In this document: one piece after another, positions 46,079-58,802 of the stretch
How positions within the stretch are numbered: position 1 is the stretch's first letter
How the letters are laid out: every line of letters begins with the position of its first letter
NCBI RefSeq assembly: GCF_963576675.1
Contig: NC_088911.1
Location: 80,009,256 to 80,073,255 of the forward strand
Origin: Euphorbia lathyris
Taxonomy: Eukaryota; Streptophyta; Magnoliopsida; Malpighiales; Euphorbiaceae
Direction: 5' to 3'
Length of the DNA: 64,000 nucleotides
Position numbers and translations under genes: made by a program
Notes under the pieces: generated by a model
Databases searched by the model: none
Told to the model about the DNA's origin: nothing
The model's input: the letters and a program-made list of their open reading frames with translations, nothing else

Positions 46079-47353
46079 TCAGTTCCTATGTTAAATATCT
46101 AACATATTGTTCAGTTATCGTATTTTAAAATTTATTGTTTAGTTCTGATTTTTTATTTTGATCAACAGTTTTATCACTTAAATTTTTAAATTATTGAACA
46201 GATTAGTCCTTTATAAGGGACTAAACTGTTGAATTGAGTTAAAATTAAGGACTTAATAGTGTATTATTAACATATAATAACTAAATAATAATTAAATTAA
46301 AATAGAGGGGCCCATATATTATTTACCTTATAATTAATAATCTTTAAAATTTCCATAATTAAATATTACCTGCTATAGCAGGTTACTTTTTTTATTAATT
46401 TTAATTAACATAATTTTAATTAACATAATTTTAATTAACACATGTCCAAATACTATTGGATACTAAAACAAAGTATGACTACTTTGTTTTCCAACAAAGT
46501 AGCCATAGAATTTACCGTAATTATAGTGTTTGAATTTAGTTTAGTAGGTAAGGAGTAATTTTTTAGTTGAGAGAAAAGTGATACATAAATTTTAGGGTTG
46601 AATTGGTGTTGACCTGCTAACTCGAAAATGTCATGAATATTTAAAATTATTATCATATTCTCTAATGTGTTTATATTTCATTTAATTAGTAAACGTGATA
46701 AAATTACAATTACTAATTGCAAAAATGGCTTGAACCTTCCATATTTTTGCATGCGACTTATAAACACATTACACGAACTAAAATGATATATTAGCGGATT
46801 TTTGGATGGTCATAGTTAAGCTGCTAATCCAAAAACGACATAAATTATTTAGAACTATTACTATATCCTACTATATTTTTAAATGACATCATTAACATAT
46901 GTACATAGTAAAATTACATATGATCCGAAAGCACAATACAAAATTACTAACCCAATTTGGTTAATATATATAGTTATAACACAAATTTTTTTGAGTTGAG
47001 TTAGAGTTGACTCATTTCATATCAACTCGATAATTGATATGACACGAACACGACACTAACTCAATAATAAGAAAAAAATTTAGAATACTCTAGGAGTAAT
47101 ACACCTAACAAATCAATTAATGTCACATGTACATTTTTTTCCTTACACAAATCATCTCCCATGAAGTGGTATGTACAATTATTTTGACTGATTGGTGTAT
47201 TACTCTTGGAATACAGTAAAAAAAAATTCAATAATTGTCACATCTACAACAACCGCTCATGTCTTTCACTCTTTGACAAAGTGGGCTTGAAAATTATTTT
47301 GAAACAAATTTCAAGGACTATCCCCCTATGGAGTTCTGCCCCTGGACAAGTAA

Positions 47354-47800
47354 CATTGATTTTGCTTAAAATAGTTAGGAGTAAATATATACCATTTCAT
47401 ATGTTAGAGTCGAATCTATATTTTTCTGAAAATGCGCTTAACAAATTTCGCTTTTATCCCAATAAATTAAATTACTTCACTAGGTAGATTTTTGAAAGAA
47501 AAAAAAATTAAAATTGATTTTGCTTGAAAAGGTTACTAATAAATTTATACAATTTCATATGTTAGAGTCAAATATGTACTTTTCAGAAAATATTAGAGAG
47601 GAATTTAGCCTTTATGTCAATAAATTAAATTACTTCACTAGGTAGCTTTTTGAAAAAAAAAAGAAAAAAAGGATTAAAATTGATTTTACTTGAAAAGGTT
47701 AGGAGTAAATTTATAAAATTTATATACTTTTCATAAAATATTAAAGTGAAATATAGCCTTTATGTCAATAAATTAAATTACTTCACTAGGTAGACTTTTG
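47354..47800. repeat. Minisatellite, three copies, unit 6
   Basis: Same three-step repeat as in unit 2. Confidence 0.85.
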
Positions 47801-48056
47801 AAAAAAAAATATTTAATTTGATAATCAAATGACAAAAATTGGTAATTAAAGGAGACAAAATAGATTGAATTCATAGCATACAAAACTGTGAACTCAGAAA
47901 GGAAAAAAAGCAATGTTTTAAAAAAGGCTTACATATATTTTCTTTTTCTGATTATAATATTTATTGTTTCATTGAAATAAAAATACATCGAACCTAACCA
48001 TAGCCATAGCTAGGGTTAGGTATTGTCCTGAACAAAATCCTAATCTTTATGCTGCT

Positions 48057-48572
48057 CTACAGCTTCAAGTTCAAGTCTAGCACTTCCAACTCAGAATCAG
48101 AATCAGAAATAGGGATCAAGGGTTTCTCCAGCTGCTGAAGAAATGGCTGGGTGAATTTCCTCCGAGCCTGAAAAGGGATAGGGAAACTTTGTCACCCAAA
48201 CCCATAGTTGTTCCTCACAGTTGGAAAAGGAGAGTACATGTCTGGGGCTGCGCGGGGATGAATAAACTGATTAGGATTCGGATTAAACATAGTACTGTAA
48301 ACATTTGGAATGGAAAAACTGAAGTTGTTTCTTTGACCGGAGAGACGGCTCAAGCCACCACCGGAAGCATTAAGAGACGGTGGTGGCTGCTGCATCCTTC
48401 TGGAGGCAGAAATAGAAGAACCATCATGATCCGTAGACATGTGAATTTCGATGTGATGAAGAAAAGCTTCAGTGCTCACAAAAACCTGGTTACAAATTCG
48501 ACAGGCGATTTGTGGAGCACCGACGTACGTGCTTGTAGGAAGATTGTTGGAATTCCACCCATATCCAGCCAT
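48057..48572 (-). pseudogene. C2H2 zinc-finger copy 6, truncated before the EAR motif
   Basis: The frame opens normally and the finger is intact. The Ser codon after NNYGFG (TCA) is TGA, so the product would be 126 residues. It would keep C24/C27/H40/H44 but lose the acidic stretch and LDLNLKL. Residue 19 region reads TYVGAPQ. If expressed, it would be a DNA-binding protein without the repression motif. Otherwise it is simply a dying copy. Transcription signals (TATA, leader) look the same as in the open copies. Confidence 0.8.
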
Positions 48573-49569
48573 AGATTCAGGGTTTGAAAATTGAATTTGT
48601 GTCTTTTTTTGATAATCTGAAGAGAGGGCAAGAGAGAAGAGGGGTGTAATTTATAGCTAATTTGGTTACCATACACAGGTCATGTGCTAAGTTGTATAAA
48701 ATGGCAAATATAGTATCTTAATTATTATGTGCAGAGGATATGACTCATCAAATAAAAAGTTCAGAGTGGAGGGAAAGTTTTGGAGTATAGGGGCAACATC
48801 TGAATTTCTAAAAGTTACAAATGATCCCACGTATTGTATCTAATAACCTCATAATTCTTAATAAAATTTGTTGCATGCTGAAAATGGAAGACACGCTCCG
48901 TCATGTCTCAAAATGCTCGTCACGTATCAAAAGAATGTGATAAATAGACAACAAATTAGGAAATTTTGAAAGTTCACGGGACAGTTGAATTTTTGGGTTA
49001 TCCAATGCAATTAGACGAGATTATGGAGATATTGAATGTAACTGGACAGGTTATTGAATCAATTAGATAAGAACATAGGGTTATTAAACGCAATTGAAAT
49101 TTTAGGCCAATACCTTGTTTGATAACTCATCTAATCATTTAAATTAAAAATTAAGCACTTATTTAATTTAAATGTGATTTTTTAAAGGTAATTCACGTGT
49201 GTTTGTATTATCAACTAATTGTTTATATTCGGTATTTAAAATTCAGTATTTAATTTTATATTTTTTCAGCACTTAATTTTTATTTCTATCAAACAACATA
49301 TAAGTACAGATTATATAAATCATGAAATCTATATTACATATAATAACAGAAACAGAAAGAAGATTAGAAGAGAATTTTAGATGCCATTTTGATGATGTTG
49401 CATTCTCTTACAAACACAACATTTTTTTTAAATGTAAAAATTGTTAGTGATATTATAGAACAAAATGTATGAATTGGAAGAGTTTAATCGTAAGAAAAAA
49501 AAAGGTAATTGGATTTGATGGGATTTTGATGATGTGGCATGCTCTTAGAAAAATGATAATTCTTTTTTG

Positions 49570-50125
49570 GGTTAAGGTGCAAAAATATCCCTAACGTTTT
49601 GGGCTAGGAGCAATTTTACCCCTAACGTCTAAAATGGTGCAATTTTACCCCTAACGTTGATAAATTTGGTCAATTTCAGACACTATTATAAAATACAGAT
49701 ATTTTTATTCATTATTCTGCACCAATTGCATAATAATTCGTCTAAAAAAAGGATTTCATATTTTTTATAATTTAATAATAGAATTTGAGATTAATATTTA
49801 TAAATTCGGTGGATTTTTAGAATTTTTTTTTATCTAATCCGTACAAAAAAGACAGTATATTTTTTTATTTTTTTCACATTCCAATGAATGTTTGTGATTT
49901 GTTACTGATAAAATAACACACATATGAAGTGTAGATAACAAGATTCATGAGCGAGAAGACAGTTTGATGAATTATTTCTCAAATCGACCCAATTTATTAA
50001 CGTTAGGGGTAAAATTGCTCCTGACTTCCAACGTTAGGGGTAAAATTGCTCTTAACTTCCATTTTAGACGTCAGGGATAAAATTGCTCCTAGCCCAAAAC
50101 GTTAGGGGTATTTTTGCATCTTAAC
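49570..50125. mobile_element. Long-TIR MITE, unit 6
   Basis: Same element as in unit 2, with a short deletion in the right arm (CTTAACTTCCATTTTAGACG) that removes one ~30-bp step. Confidence 0.75.
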
Positions 50126-50907
50126 TCTTCTTTTTTTTATAAATTGTTAGTTATTATTTTTTTAAATGTAAAAATTGTTAGTGATATTATAGAACAAAAG
50201 ACAAGATTTAGAAGGGTTTTTTTTAAGAAAAGAATTGGAAGAGTTAATAGTAAGAAAAAAATTGGAAAAATCAATTTGTTTAAGAGTGAATTGAATGTGG
50301 TTAATGACATTTTTATAAGGGAAAATTACCCAGAAAATTCATATTTTAAAAACTATTTACAACTATGACAAGTTATAATTTTGGATTATATCAAACTAGT
50401 AAAATCAGTACTTTTAATATATTTTAAGGATTAGAGTTTATAAATTAGAAGTCTAGAATATATTTTCTAAGGTTTATAATTTCTGAATTTGAGTCTATAA
50501 TTTTTAAATTATGGTATAAAATCATAATATATAGAGAGAATAATGACATATTAAGAATTAAATTTAGTGATATGACTTAGTTGTAATTTTGTACTTAATT
50601 ATGATATTCATATATTTGACCCTTTTTATAAAGGCAAATGACATTAGAGTTTTTTTTTTTGAAGTGGTTTGGTATTAATACCACAATGAAATACTTTTTT
50701 CATCTTCTAACATTTAAGCATAACTCATAGTTTTTTTTTCTATTTAATACGTTTATATCGAGTCATGATTACCCATCGTTTGACCATATATAATGACAAA
50801 AAGCATGGCTAGATTTATAGTTATTATGTAGTCTCTGTATCAAGTTATGATTGCCCCCCGTTTGATCATATATAATGATCCTATATTAGGTGGGGAATTT
50901 ATAGGAA

Positions 50908-51197
50908 GGTCCTGGTCCTCCAACTCACTAAAAGAACCTTCCATATACTAATTGACACCTGTCCTTCACTTATAACAGCTTATCAAATAAAAACTCTCTT
51001 TCACGACAAAACACGTTCTCCATCTCCCTCCTCCATTTTTCGTCACTCCGATTGCCTCACTCAGATTGCCGCTGCTGATGAAGTCTTGTTGCCGATCTCC
51101 ACCGTCCTCTTTCAGCCCGTTTATCAGTGTAGTGAGACCTGTCACTGATTGATTTTCCCTTCGTCAAATTCTCTTCTCCGTTTGCTTCTTAACCATT

Positions 51198-51227
<30 letters not shown>
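50908..51227. other. Conserved block with (CT)n, unit 6
   Basis: Same block as in unit 1, with a long (CT)n tract. Confidence 0.4.
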
Positions 51228-51233
<6 letters not shown>

Positions 51234-52391
51234 GTCAAAGTGTCTAAAATGTTTACTATGTTACTAATATAGTTAGAAATAATAACCACAAAAATGTGCA
51301 AAACTACTTCAGTTTATCGACAAATTAATATGTTTGGAAATGTCTGATATGACAGTTTAATAATTGTCAAGTTAGTTCATTCAAATTTTCTATTATATAG
51401 CAGTAGTGGCAGAACCAGGACATTAGATGAGCCGAGGTTCAACTTAATGAAACAATCGTTGTTCATCGACGAGTCATTTAAAAAAAATTAAAACTTCATA
51501 GTTAAACCTTATTTCTATCTTTTATTCCTATATATCTTCACTAATAACAACCTAGGAATGATAAATTTATACGCGATGGATTACTCGATATGTAATTATA
51601 GTGTTTGAATTTAGTTTAGTAGGTAAGGAGTAATTTTTTAGTTGAGATTAAAGTGATACATAAATTTTAGGGTTGAATTGGTGTTGACCTGCTAACTCGA
51701 AAATGTCATGAATATTTAAAATTATTATCATATTCTCTAATGTGTTTATATTTCATTTAATTAGTAAACGTAATAAAATTACAATTACTAATTGCAAAAA
51801 TAGCTTCAACCTTCCATATTTTTGCATGCGACTTATAAACACATTACACGAACTAAAATGATATATTAGCGGATTTTTGGATGGTCATAGTTAAGCTGCT
51901 AATCCAAAAACGACATAAATTATTTAGAACTATTACTATATCCTACTATATTTTTAAATGACATCATTAACATATGTACATAGTAAAATTACATATGATC
52001 CGAAAGCACAATACAAAATTACTAACCCAATTTGGTTAATATATAGTTATAACACAAATTTTTTTGAGTTGAGTTAGAGTTGACTCATTTCATATCAACT
52101 CGATAATTGATATGACACGAACCCGACACTAACTCAATAATAAGCAAAAAATTTAGAATACTCTAGGAGTAATACACCTAACAAATCATCTCCCATGAAG
52201 CGGTATGTACAATTATTTTGACTGATTGGTGTATTACTCCTGGAATACAGTAAAAAAAAATTCAATAATTGTCACATCTACAACAACCCCTCTTCATGTC
52301 TTTCACTCTTTGACAAAGTGGGCTTGAAAATTATTTTGAAACAAATTTCAAGGACTATCCCCCTATGGAGTTCTGCCCCTGCACAAGTAAC

Positions 52392-52810
52392 ATTGATTTT
52401 GCTTAAAATAGTTAGGAGTAAATATATACCATTTCATATGTTAGAGTCGAATCTATATTTTTCTGAAAATGCGCGTAACAAATTTCGCTTTTATCTCAAT
52501 AAATTAAATTACTTCACTAGGTAGATTTTTGCTTGAAAAGGTTACTAATAAATTTATACAATTTCATATGTTAAAGTCAAATATGTACTTTTCAGAAAAT
52601 ATTAGAGAGGAATTTAGCCTTTATGTCAATAAATTAAATTACTTCACTAGGTAGCTTTTTGAAAAAAAAAAGAAAAAAAAGGATTAAAATTGATTTTACT
52701 TGAAAAGGTTAGGAGTAAATTTATAAAATTTATATACTTTTCATAAAATATTAAAGTGAAATTTAGCCTTTATGTCAATAAATTAAATTACTTCACTAGG
52801 TAGATTTTTA
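52392..52810. repeat. Minisatellite, unit 7, with a deletion between copies 1 and 2
   Basis: About 30 bp are missing at the first junction (GGTAGATTTTTGCTTGAAAA). Otherwise as in unit 2. Confidence 0.8.
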
Positions 52811-53070
52811 AAAAAAAAAACAAGATTTAATTTGATAATCAAATGACAAAAATTGGTAATTAAAGGAGACAAAATAGATTGAATTCATAGCATACAAAAC
52901 TGTGAACTCAGAAAGAAAAAAAAACAATGTTTTAAAAAAGGCTTACATATATTTTCTTTTTCTGATTATAATATTTATTGTTTCATTGAAATAAAAATAC
53001 ATCGAACCTAACCATAGCCATAGCTAGGGTTAGGTATTGTCCTGAACAAAACCCTAATCTTTATGCTGCT

Positions 53071-53544
53071 CTACAGCTTCAAGTTCAAGTCTAGCACTTC
53101 AAACTCAGAATCAGAAATAGGGATCAAGGTTTCTCCAGCTGCTGAAGAAATGGCTTGGTGAATTTCCTCGGAGCCTGAAAAGGGATAGGGAAACTTTGTG
53201 ACCCAAACCCGTAGTTGTTCCTCACAGTTGGAAAAGGAGAGTACATTTGTGGGGCTGCCCGGGGATGAATAAACTTATTAGGATTCGGATTAAACATAGT
53301 ACTGTAAACATTTGGAATGGGAAAACTGAAGTTGTTTCTTTGACCGGAGAGACCGCTCAAGCCACCACCGGAAGCATTAAGAGACGGTGGTGGCTGCTGC
53401 ATCCTTCTGGAGGCAGAAACAGAAGAACCATCATGATCCGTAGACATGTGAATTTCGATGTGATGAAGAAAAGCTTCAGTGCTCACAAAAACCTGGTTAC
53501 AAATTCGACAGGCTATTGTTGGAATTCCACCCATATCCAGCCAT
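53071..53544 (-). pseudogene. C2H2 zinc-finger copy 7, frameshifted
   Basis: A net 35-bp loss between GCCTGTCG and CAACAATA near the N-terminus shifts the frame. From the normal ATG it reads 15 codons to a stop (MAGYGWNSNNSLSNL). A further 6-bp loss in the SDSD-coding stretch and a 1-bp loss (AAGGTTTC for AAGGGTTTC) break the 3' part, so LDLNLKL is out of frame. The finger codons stay open only in a frame that begins upstream of the TATA box. It shares SGLSGQ, PQMYS and FTKP with copy 5. Confidence 0.85.
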
Positions 53545-54542
53545 AGATTCAGGGTTTGAAAATTGAATTTGTGTCTTTTTTTGATAATACAAAGAGAGGG
53601 CATGAGAGAAGAGGGGTGTAATTTATAGCTAATTTGGTTACCATACACAGGTCATGTGCTAAGTTGTATAAAATGGCAAATATAGTATCTTAATTATTAT
53701 GTGCAGAGGATATGACTCATCAAATAAAAAGTTCAGAGTGGAGGGAAAGTTTTGGAGTATAGGGGCAACATCTGAATTTCTAAAAGTTACAAATGATCCA
53801 ACGTATTGTATCTAATAACCTCATAATTCTTAATAAAATTTGTTGCATGCTGAAAATGGAAGACACGCTCCGTCATGTCTCAAAATGCTCGTCACGTATC
53901 AAAAGAATGTGATAAATAGACAACAAATTAGGAAATTTTGAAAGTTCACGGGACAGTTGAATTTTTGGGTTATCCAATGCAATTAGACGAGATTATGGAG
54001 ATATTGAATGTAATTGGACAGATTATTGAATCAATTAGATAAGAACATAGGGTTATTAAACGCAATTGAAATTTTAGGCCAATACCTTATTTGATAACTC
54101 ATCTAATCATTTAAATTAAAAATTAATCACTTATTTAATTTAAATGTGATTTTTTTAAGGTAATTCACGTGTGTTTGTATTATCAACTAATTGTTTATAT
54201 TCGGTATTTAAAATTCAGTATTTAATTTTATATTTTTTCAGCACTTAATTTTTATTTCTATCAAACAACATATAAGTACAGATTATATAAATCATCAAAT
54301 CTATATTACATATAATAACAGAAACAGAAAGAAGATTAGAAGAGAATTTTAGATGCCATTTTGATGATGTTGCATGCTCTTACAAACAGAACATTTTTTT
54401 TAAATGTAAAAATTGTTAGTGATATTATAGAACAAAAGGTATGAATTGGAAGAGTTTAATCGTAAGAAAAAAAAAAGGTAATTGGATTTGATGGGATTTT
54501 GATGATGTGGCATGCTCTTAGAAAAATGATAATTATTTTTTG

Positions 54543-55091
54543 GGTTAAGGTGCAAAAATATCCCTAACGTTTTGGGCTAGGAGCAATTTTACCCCTAACG
54601 TCTAAAATGGTGCAATTTTACCCGTAACATTGATAAATTTGGTCAATTTCAGACACTATTATAAAATACAGATATTTTTGTTCATTATTGTGCACCAATT
54701 GCATAATAATTCGTCTAAAAAAAGGATTTAATATTTTTTATAATTTAATAATAGAATTTGAGATTAATATTTATAAATTCGGTGGATTTTTAGAATTTTT
54801 TTTTATCTAATCCGTACAAAAAAGACAGTATATTTTTTTATTTTTTTCACATTCCAATGAATGTTTGTGATTTGTTACTGATAAAATAACACACATATGA
54901 AGCGTAGATAACAAGATTCATGAGCGAGAAGACAGTTTGATGAATTATTTCTCAAATCGACCCAATTTATTAACGTTAGGGGTAAAATTGCTCCTGACTT
55001 CCAACGTTAGGGGTAAAATTGCACCATTTTAGACGTCAGGGATAAAATGGCTCCTGGCCCAAAACATTAGGGGTATTTTTGCATCTTAACC
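54543..55091. mobile_element. Long-TIR MITE, unit 7
   Basis: Same element as in unit 2, with two ~30-bp steps in the right arm and CCCAAAACATTAGGGG (ACG to ACA), a variant shared with unit 8. Confidence 0.75.
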
Positions 55092-55874
55092 CTTCTTTTT
55101 TTTTTTATAAATTGTTAGTTATTATTTTTTTAAACGTAAAAATTGTTACTGATATTATAGAACAAAAGACAAGATTTGGAAGGGTTTTTTTTTAAGAAAA
55201 GAATTGGAAGAGTTAATAGTAAGAAAAAAACTGGAAAAATCAATTTGTTTAAAAGTGAATTGAATGTGGTTAATGACATTTTTATAAGGGAAAATTACCA
55301 AGAAAATTCATATTTTAAAAACTATTTACAACTATGACAAGTTATAATTTTGGATTATATCAAACTAGTAAAATCAGTACTTTTAATATATTTTAAGGAT
55401 TAGAGTTTATAAATTAGAAGTCTAGAATATATTTTCTAAGGTTTATAATTTCTGAATTTGAGTCTATAATTTTTAAATTATGGTATAAAATCATAATATA
55501 TAGAGAGAATAATGACATATTAAGAATTAAATTTAGTGATATGACTTAGTTGTAATTTTGTACTTAATTATGATATTCATATATTTGACCCTTTTTATAA
55601 AGGCAAATGACATTAGAGTTTTTTTTTTGAAGTGGTTTGGTATTAATACCACAATGAAATACTTTTTTCATCTTCTAACATTTAAGCATAACTCATAGTT
55701 TTTTTTTCTATTTAATACGTTTATATCGAGTCATGATTACCCATCGTTTGACCATATATAATGACAAAAAGCATGGCTAGATTTATAGTTATTATGTAGT
55801 CTCTGTATCAAGTTATGATTGCCTCCGTTTGATCACATATAATGATCCTATATTAGGTGGGGAATTTATAGGAA

Positions 55875-56189
55875 GGTCCTGGTCCTCCAACTCACTAAAA
55901 GAACCTTTCATATACTAATTGACACCTGTCCTTCACTTATAACAGCTCATCAAATAAAAACTCTCTTTCACGGCAAAACACGTTCTCCATCTCCCTCCTC
56001 CATTTTCTGTCACTCCGATTGCCTCACTCAGATTGCCGCTGCTGATGAAGTCTTGTTGCCGATCTCCACGGTTCTCTTTCAGCCTGTTTATCAGTGTAGT
56101 GAGACCTGTCACTGATTGATTTTCCCTTTGTCAAATTCTCTTCTCCGTTTGCTTCTTAACCATTCCACCTCTCTCTCTCTCTCTCTCAC
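55875..56189. other. Conserved block with (CT)n, unit 7
   Basis: Same block as in unit 1, with minor variants (TTTTCTGTCACTCC). Confidence 0.4.
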
Positions 56190-57245
56190 TTTTTTTTTGT
56201 CAAAGTGTCTAAAATATTTACTATGTTACTAATATAGTTAGAAATAATAACCACAAAAATGTGCAAAACTACTTCAGTTTATCGACAAATTAATATGTTT
56301 GGAAATGTCTGATATGACAGTTTAATAATTGTCAAGTTAGTTCATTCAAATTTTCTATTATCTAGCAGTAGTGGCAGAACCAGGACATTAGATGAGCCGA
56401 GGTTCAACTTAATGAAACAATCGTTGTTCATCGACGAGTCATTTAAAAAAAATTAAAACTTCATAGTTAAACCTTATTTCTATCTTTTATTCCTATATAT
56501 CTTACCAATAACAATCTAGGAATGATAAATTTATACGCGATGGATTACTCGATATGTAATTATAGTGTTTGAATTTAGTTTAGTAGGTAAGGAGTAATTT
56601 TTTAGTTGAGATTAAAGTGATACATAAATTTTAGGGTTGAATTGGTGTTGACCTGCTAACTCGAAAATGTCATGAATATTTAAAATTATTATCATATTCT
56701 CTAATGTGTTTATATTTCATTTAATTAGTAAACGTAATAAAATTACAATTACTAATTGCAAAAATAGCTTCAACCTTCCATATTTTTGCATGCGACTTAT
56801 AAACACATTACACGAACTAAAATGATATATTAGCGGATTTTTGGATGGTCATAGTTAAGCTGCTAATCCAACAACGATATAAATTATTTAGAACTATTAC
56901 TATATCCTACTATATTTTTAAATTACATCATTAACATATGTACATAGTAAAATTACATATGATCCGAAAGCACAATACAAAATTACTAACCCAATTTGGT
57001 TAATATATAGTTATAACACAAATTTTTTTGAGTTGAGTTAGAGTTGACTCATTTCATATCAACTCGATAATTGATATGACATGAACACGACACTAACTCA
57101 ATAATAAGAAAAAAATTTAGAATACTCTAGGAGTAATACACCTAACAAATCAATTAATGTCACATGTACATTTTTTCCTTACACAAATCATCTCCCATGA
57201 AGTGGTATGTACAATTATTTTGACTGATTGGTGTATTACTCGATA

Positions 57246-57350
57246 ATTGCTTTTGACTTCCAACGTTAGGGGTAAAATTGCACCATTTTAGACGTCAGGG
57301 ATAAAATGGCTCCTGGCCCAAAACATTAGGGGTATTTTTGCATCTTAACC
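57246..57350. mobile_element. MITE right-arm remnant, unit 8
   Basis: Only the last ~105 bp remain (GCTTTTGACTTCCAACG to GCATCTTAACC). CATTAGGGG and ATGGCTCCTGGCC match unit 7, while GCTTTTGAC matches unit 5. Confidence 0.7.
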
Positions 57351-58734
57351 CTTCTTTTTTTTTTTATAAATTGTTAGTTATTATTTTTTTTAAATGTAAA
57401 AATTGTTAGTGATATTATAGAACAAAAGACAAGATTTGGAAGGGTTTTTTTTTAAGAAAAGAATAGGAAGAGTTAATAGTAAGAAAAAAATTGGAAAAAT
57501 CAATTTGTTTAAGAGTGAATTGAATGTGGTTAATGACATTTTTATAAGGGAAAATTACCCAGAAAATTCATATTTTAAAAACTATTTACAACTATGACAA
57601 GTTATAATTTTGGATTATATCAAACTAGTAAAATCAGTACTTTTAATATATTTTAAGGATTAGAGTTTATAAATTAGAAGTCTAGAATATATTTTCTAAG
57701 GTTTATAATTTCTGAATTTGAGTCTATAATTTTTAAATTATGGTATAAAATCATAATATATAAAGAGAATAATGACATATTAAGAATTAAGTTTAGTGAT
57801 ATGACTTAGTTGTAATTTTGTACTTAATTATGATATTCATATATTTGACCCTTTTTATAAAGGCAAATGACATTAGAGTTTTTTTTTTTTGAAGTGGTTT
57901 GGTATTAATACCACAATGAAATACTTTTTTCATCTTCTAACATTTAAGCATAACTCATAGTTTTTTTTTCTATTTAATACGTTTATATCGAGTCATGATT
58001 ACCCATCGTTTGACCATATATAATGACAAAAAGCATGGCTAGATTTATAGTTATTATGTAGTCTCTGTATCAAGTTATGATTGCCCCCCGTTTGATCATA
58101 TATAATGATCCTATATTAGGTGGGGAGTTTATAGGAAGGTCCTGGTCCTCCAACTCACTAAAAGAACCTTCCATATACTAATGGACACACTACAACAAAT
58201 CATTATTTGTGCCACGAATTATGCCACGTGAATTCAAATTTCGTGGCATATTTTAATTTAGCCACGGAAAAAATAGATTCCACTACAAACTTATGACCAC
58301 TTGTTGTATTTATGCCACGGGTAATTTTTTTCTGTGGCAAACATATACTTATGCCATGAATTTTGCTACAGTATTTTTTTTTCCGTGGCTAAATCTATTT
58401 ATGCCACGGAAAAAAAAAATTACTCGTGGCATAAAATTACTTATACCACATGTAATTTATTTTATAAAAATTGTTCTAAAATTAATTTTAATATGTTAAT
58501 TTGTTGCATTTTTTCTATGTGGAGGGAAACTACAAAAATTCGTTTGGATTAATCTGAAAATGACACGATATTTTGAAGTCGTGTTTGTATCAAACCACTA
58601 AACACAAAATTAACACGAAAATAAATACTTACAAAGTTTTGAATGATTAGTTTTTTAATTACAATATCTAATTAATTAAAACAAAACTTATCAAAATTAT
58701 TGCATTTAATAAAAATAGGAGAAAGTTATACTAT

Positions 58735-58802
58735 CTTTGAAAAATTAGCTTTTTTTTTTTTTTGGTAAACTACGAGGCCCCATTTGAAAAATTAGCTAAA
58801 TC
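58735..58802 (-). mobile_element. Short retroelement tail with flanking duplication, unit 8
   Basis: Same insertion as at 33020-33081 with TTTGAAAAATTAGC on both sides. The poly(T) is longer and the insert shorter (GGTAAACTACGAGGCCCCA). Confidence 0.6.

Larger units (their letters stand above)
37505..46516. mobile_element. Mutator-like element rich in TACGTA satellite (unit 5)
   Basis: A 9-bp duplication GTAATTATA flanks it (37496-37504 and 46517-46525), the size typical of Mutator-like elements. The ends share only an imperfect inverted repeat: GGGTGTGGGCTACTG... against GGTAAATTCTATGGCTACTT. Each end has a hairpin: TACTTTGTT/AACAAAGTA at 37521-37541 and 46480-46501. No transposase frame. 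Most of the interior is a ~130-bp satellite, interrupted by CACTA-2. Removing the nested element leaves about 5.4 kb. The superfamily call rests on duplication length only. Confidence 0.7.
28122..46714. repeat. Tandem unit 5, split by CACTA and Mutator-like elements
   Basis: The total is 18593 bp. Array sequence lies at 28122-32470, 36866-37504 and 46517-46714, about 5.17 kb, including an extra ~136-bp fragment near 29225. The order is otherwise standard. Spacers 30196-31059 and 31638-32420 are AT-rich without genes. Confidence 0.95.
46715..51789. repeat. Tandem unit 6
   Basis: A complete, uninvaded monomer of 5075 bp with the standard order. Spacers 48677-49569, 50126-50907 and 51228-51789 are AT-rich with no gene. 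Confidence 0.95.
51790..56753. repeat. Tandem unit 7
   Basis: An uninvaded monomer of 4964 bp. It is slightly short because of small deletions in the leader (CTAACAAATCATCTCCC), the minisatellite, the zinc-finger copy and the MITE. Spacers 53650-54542, 55092-55874 and 56190-56753 hold no gene. Confidence 0.95.
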
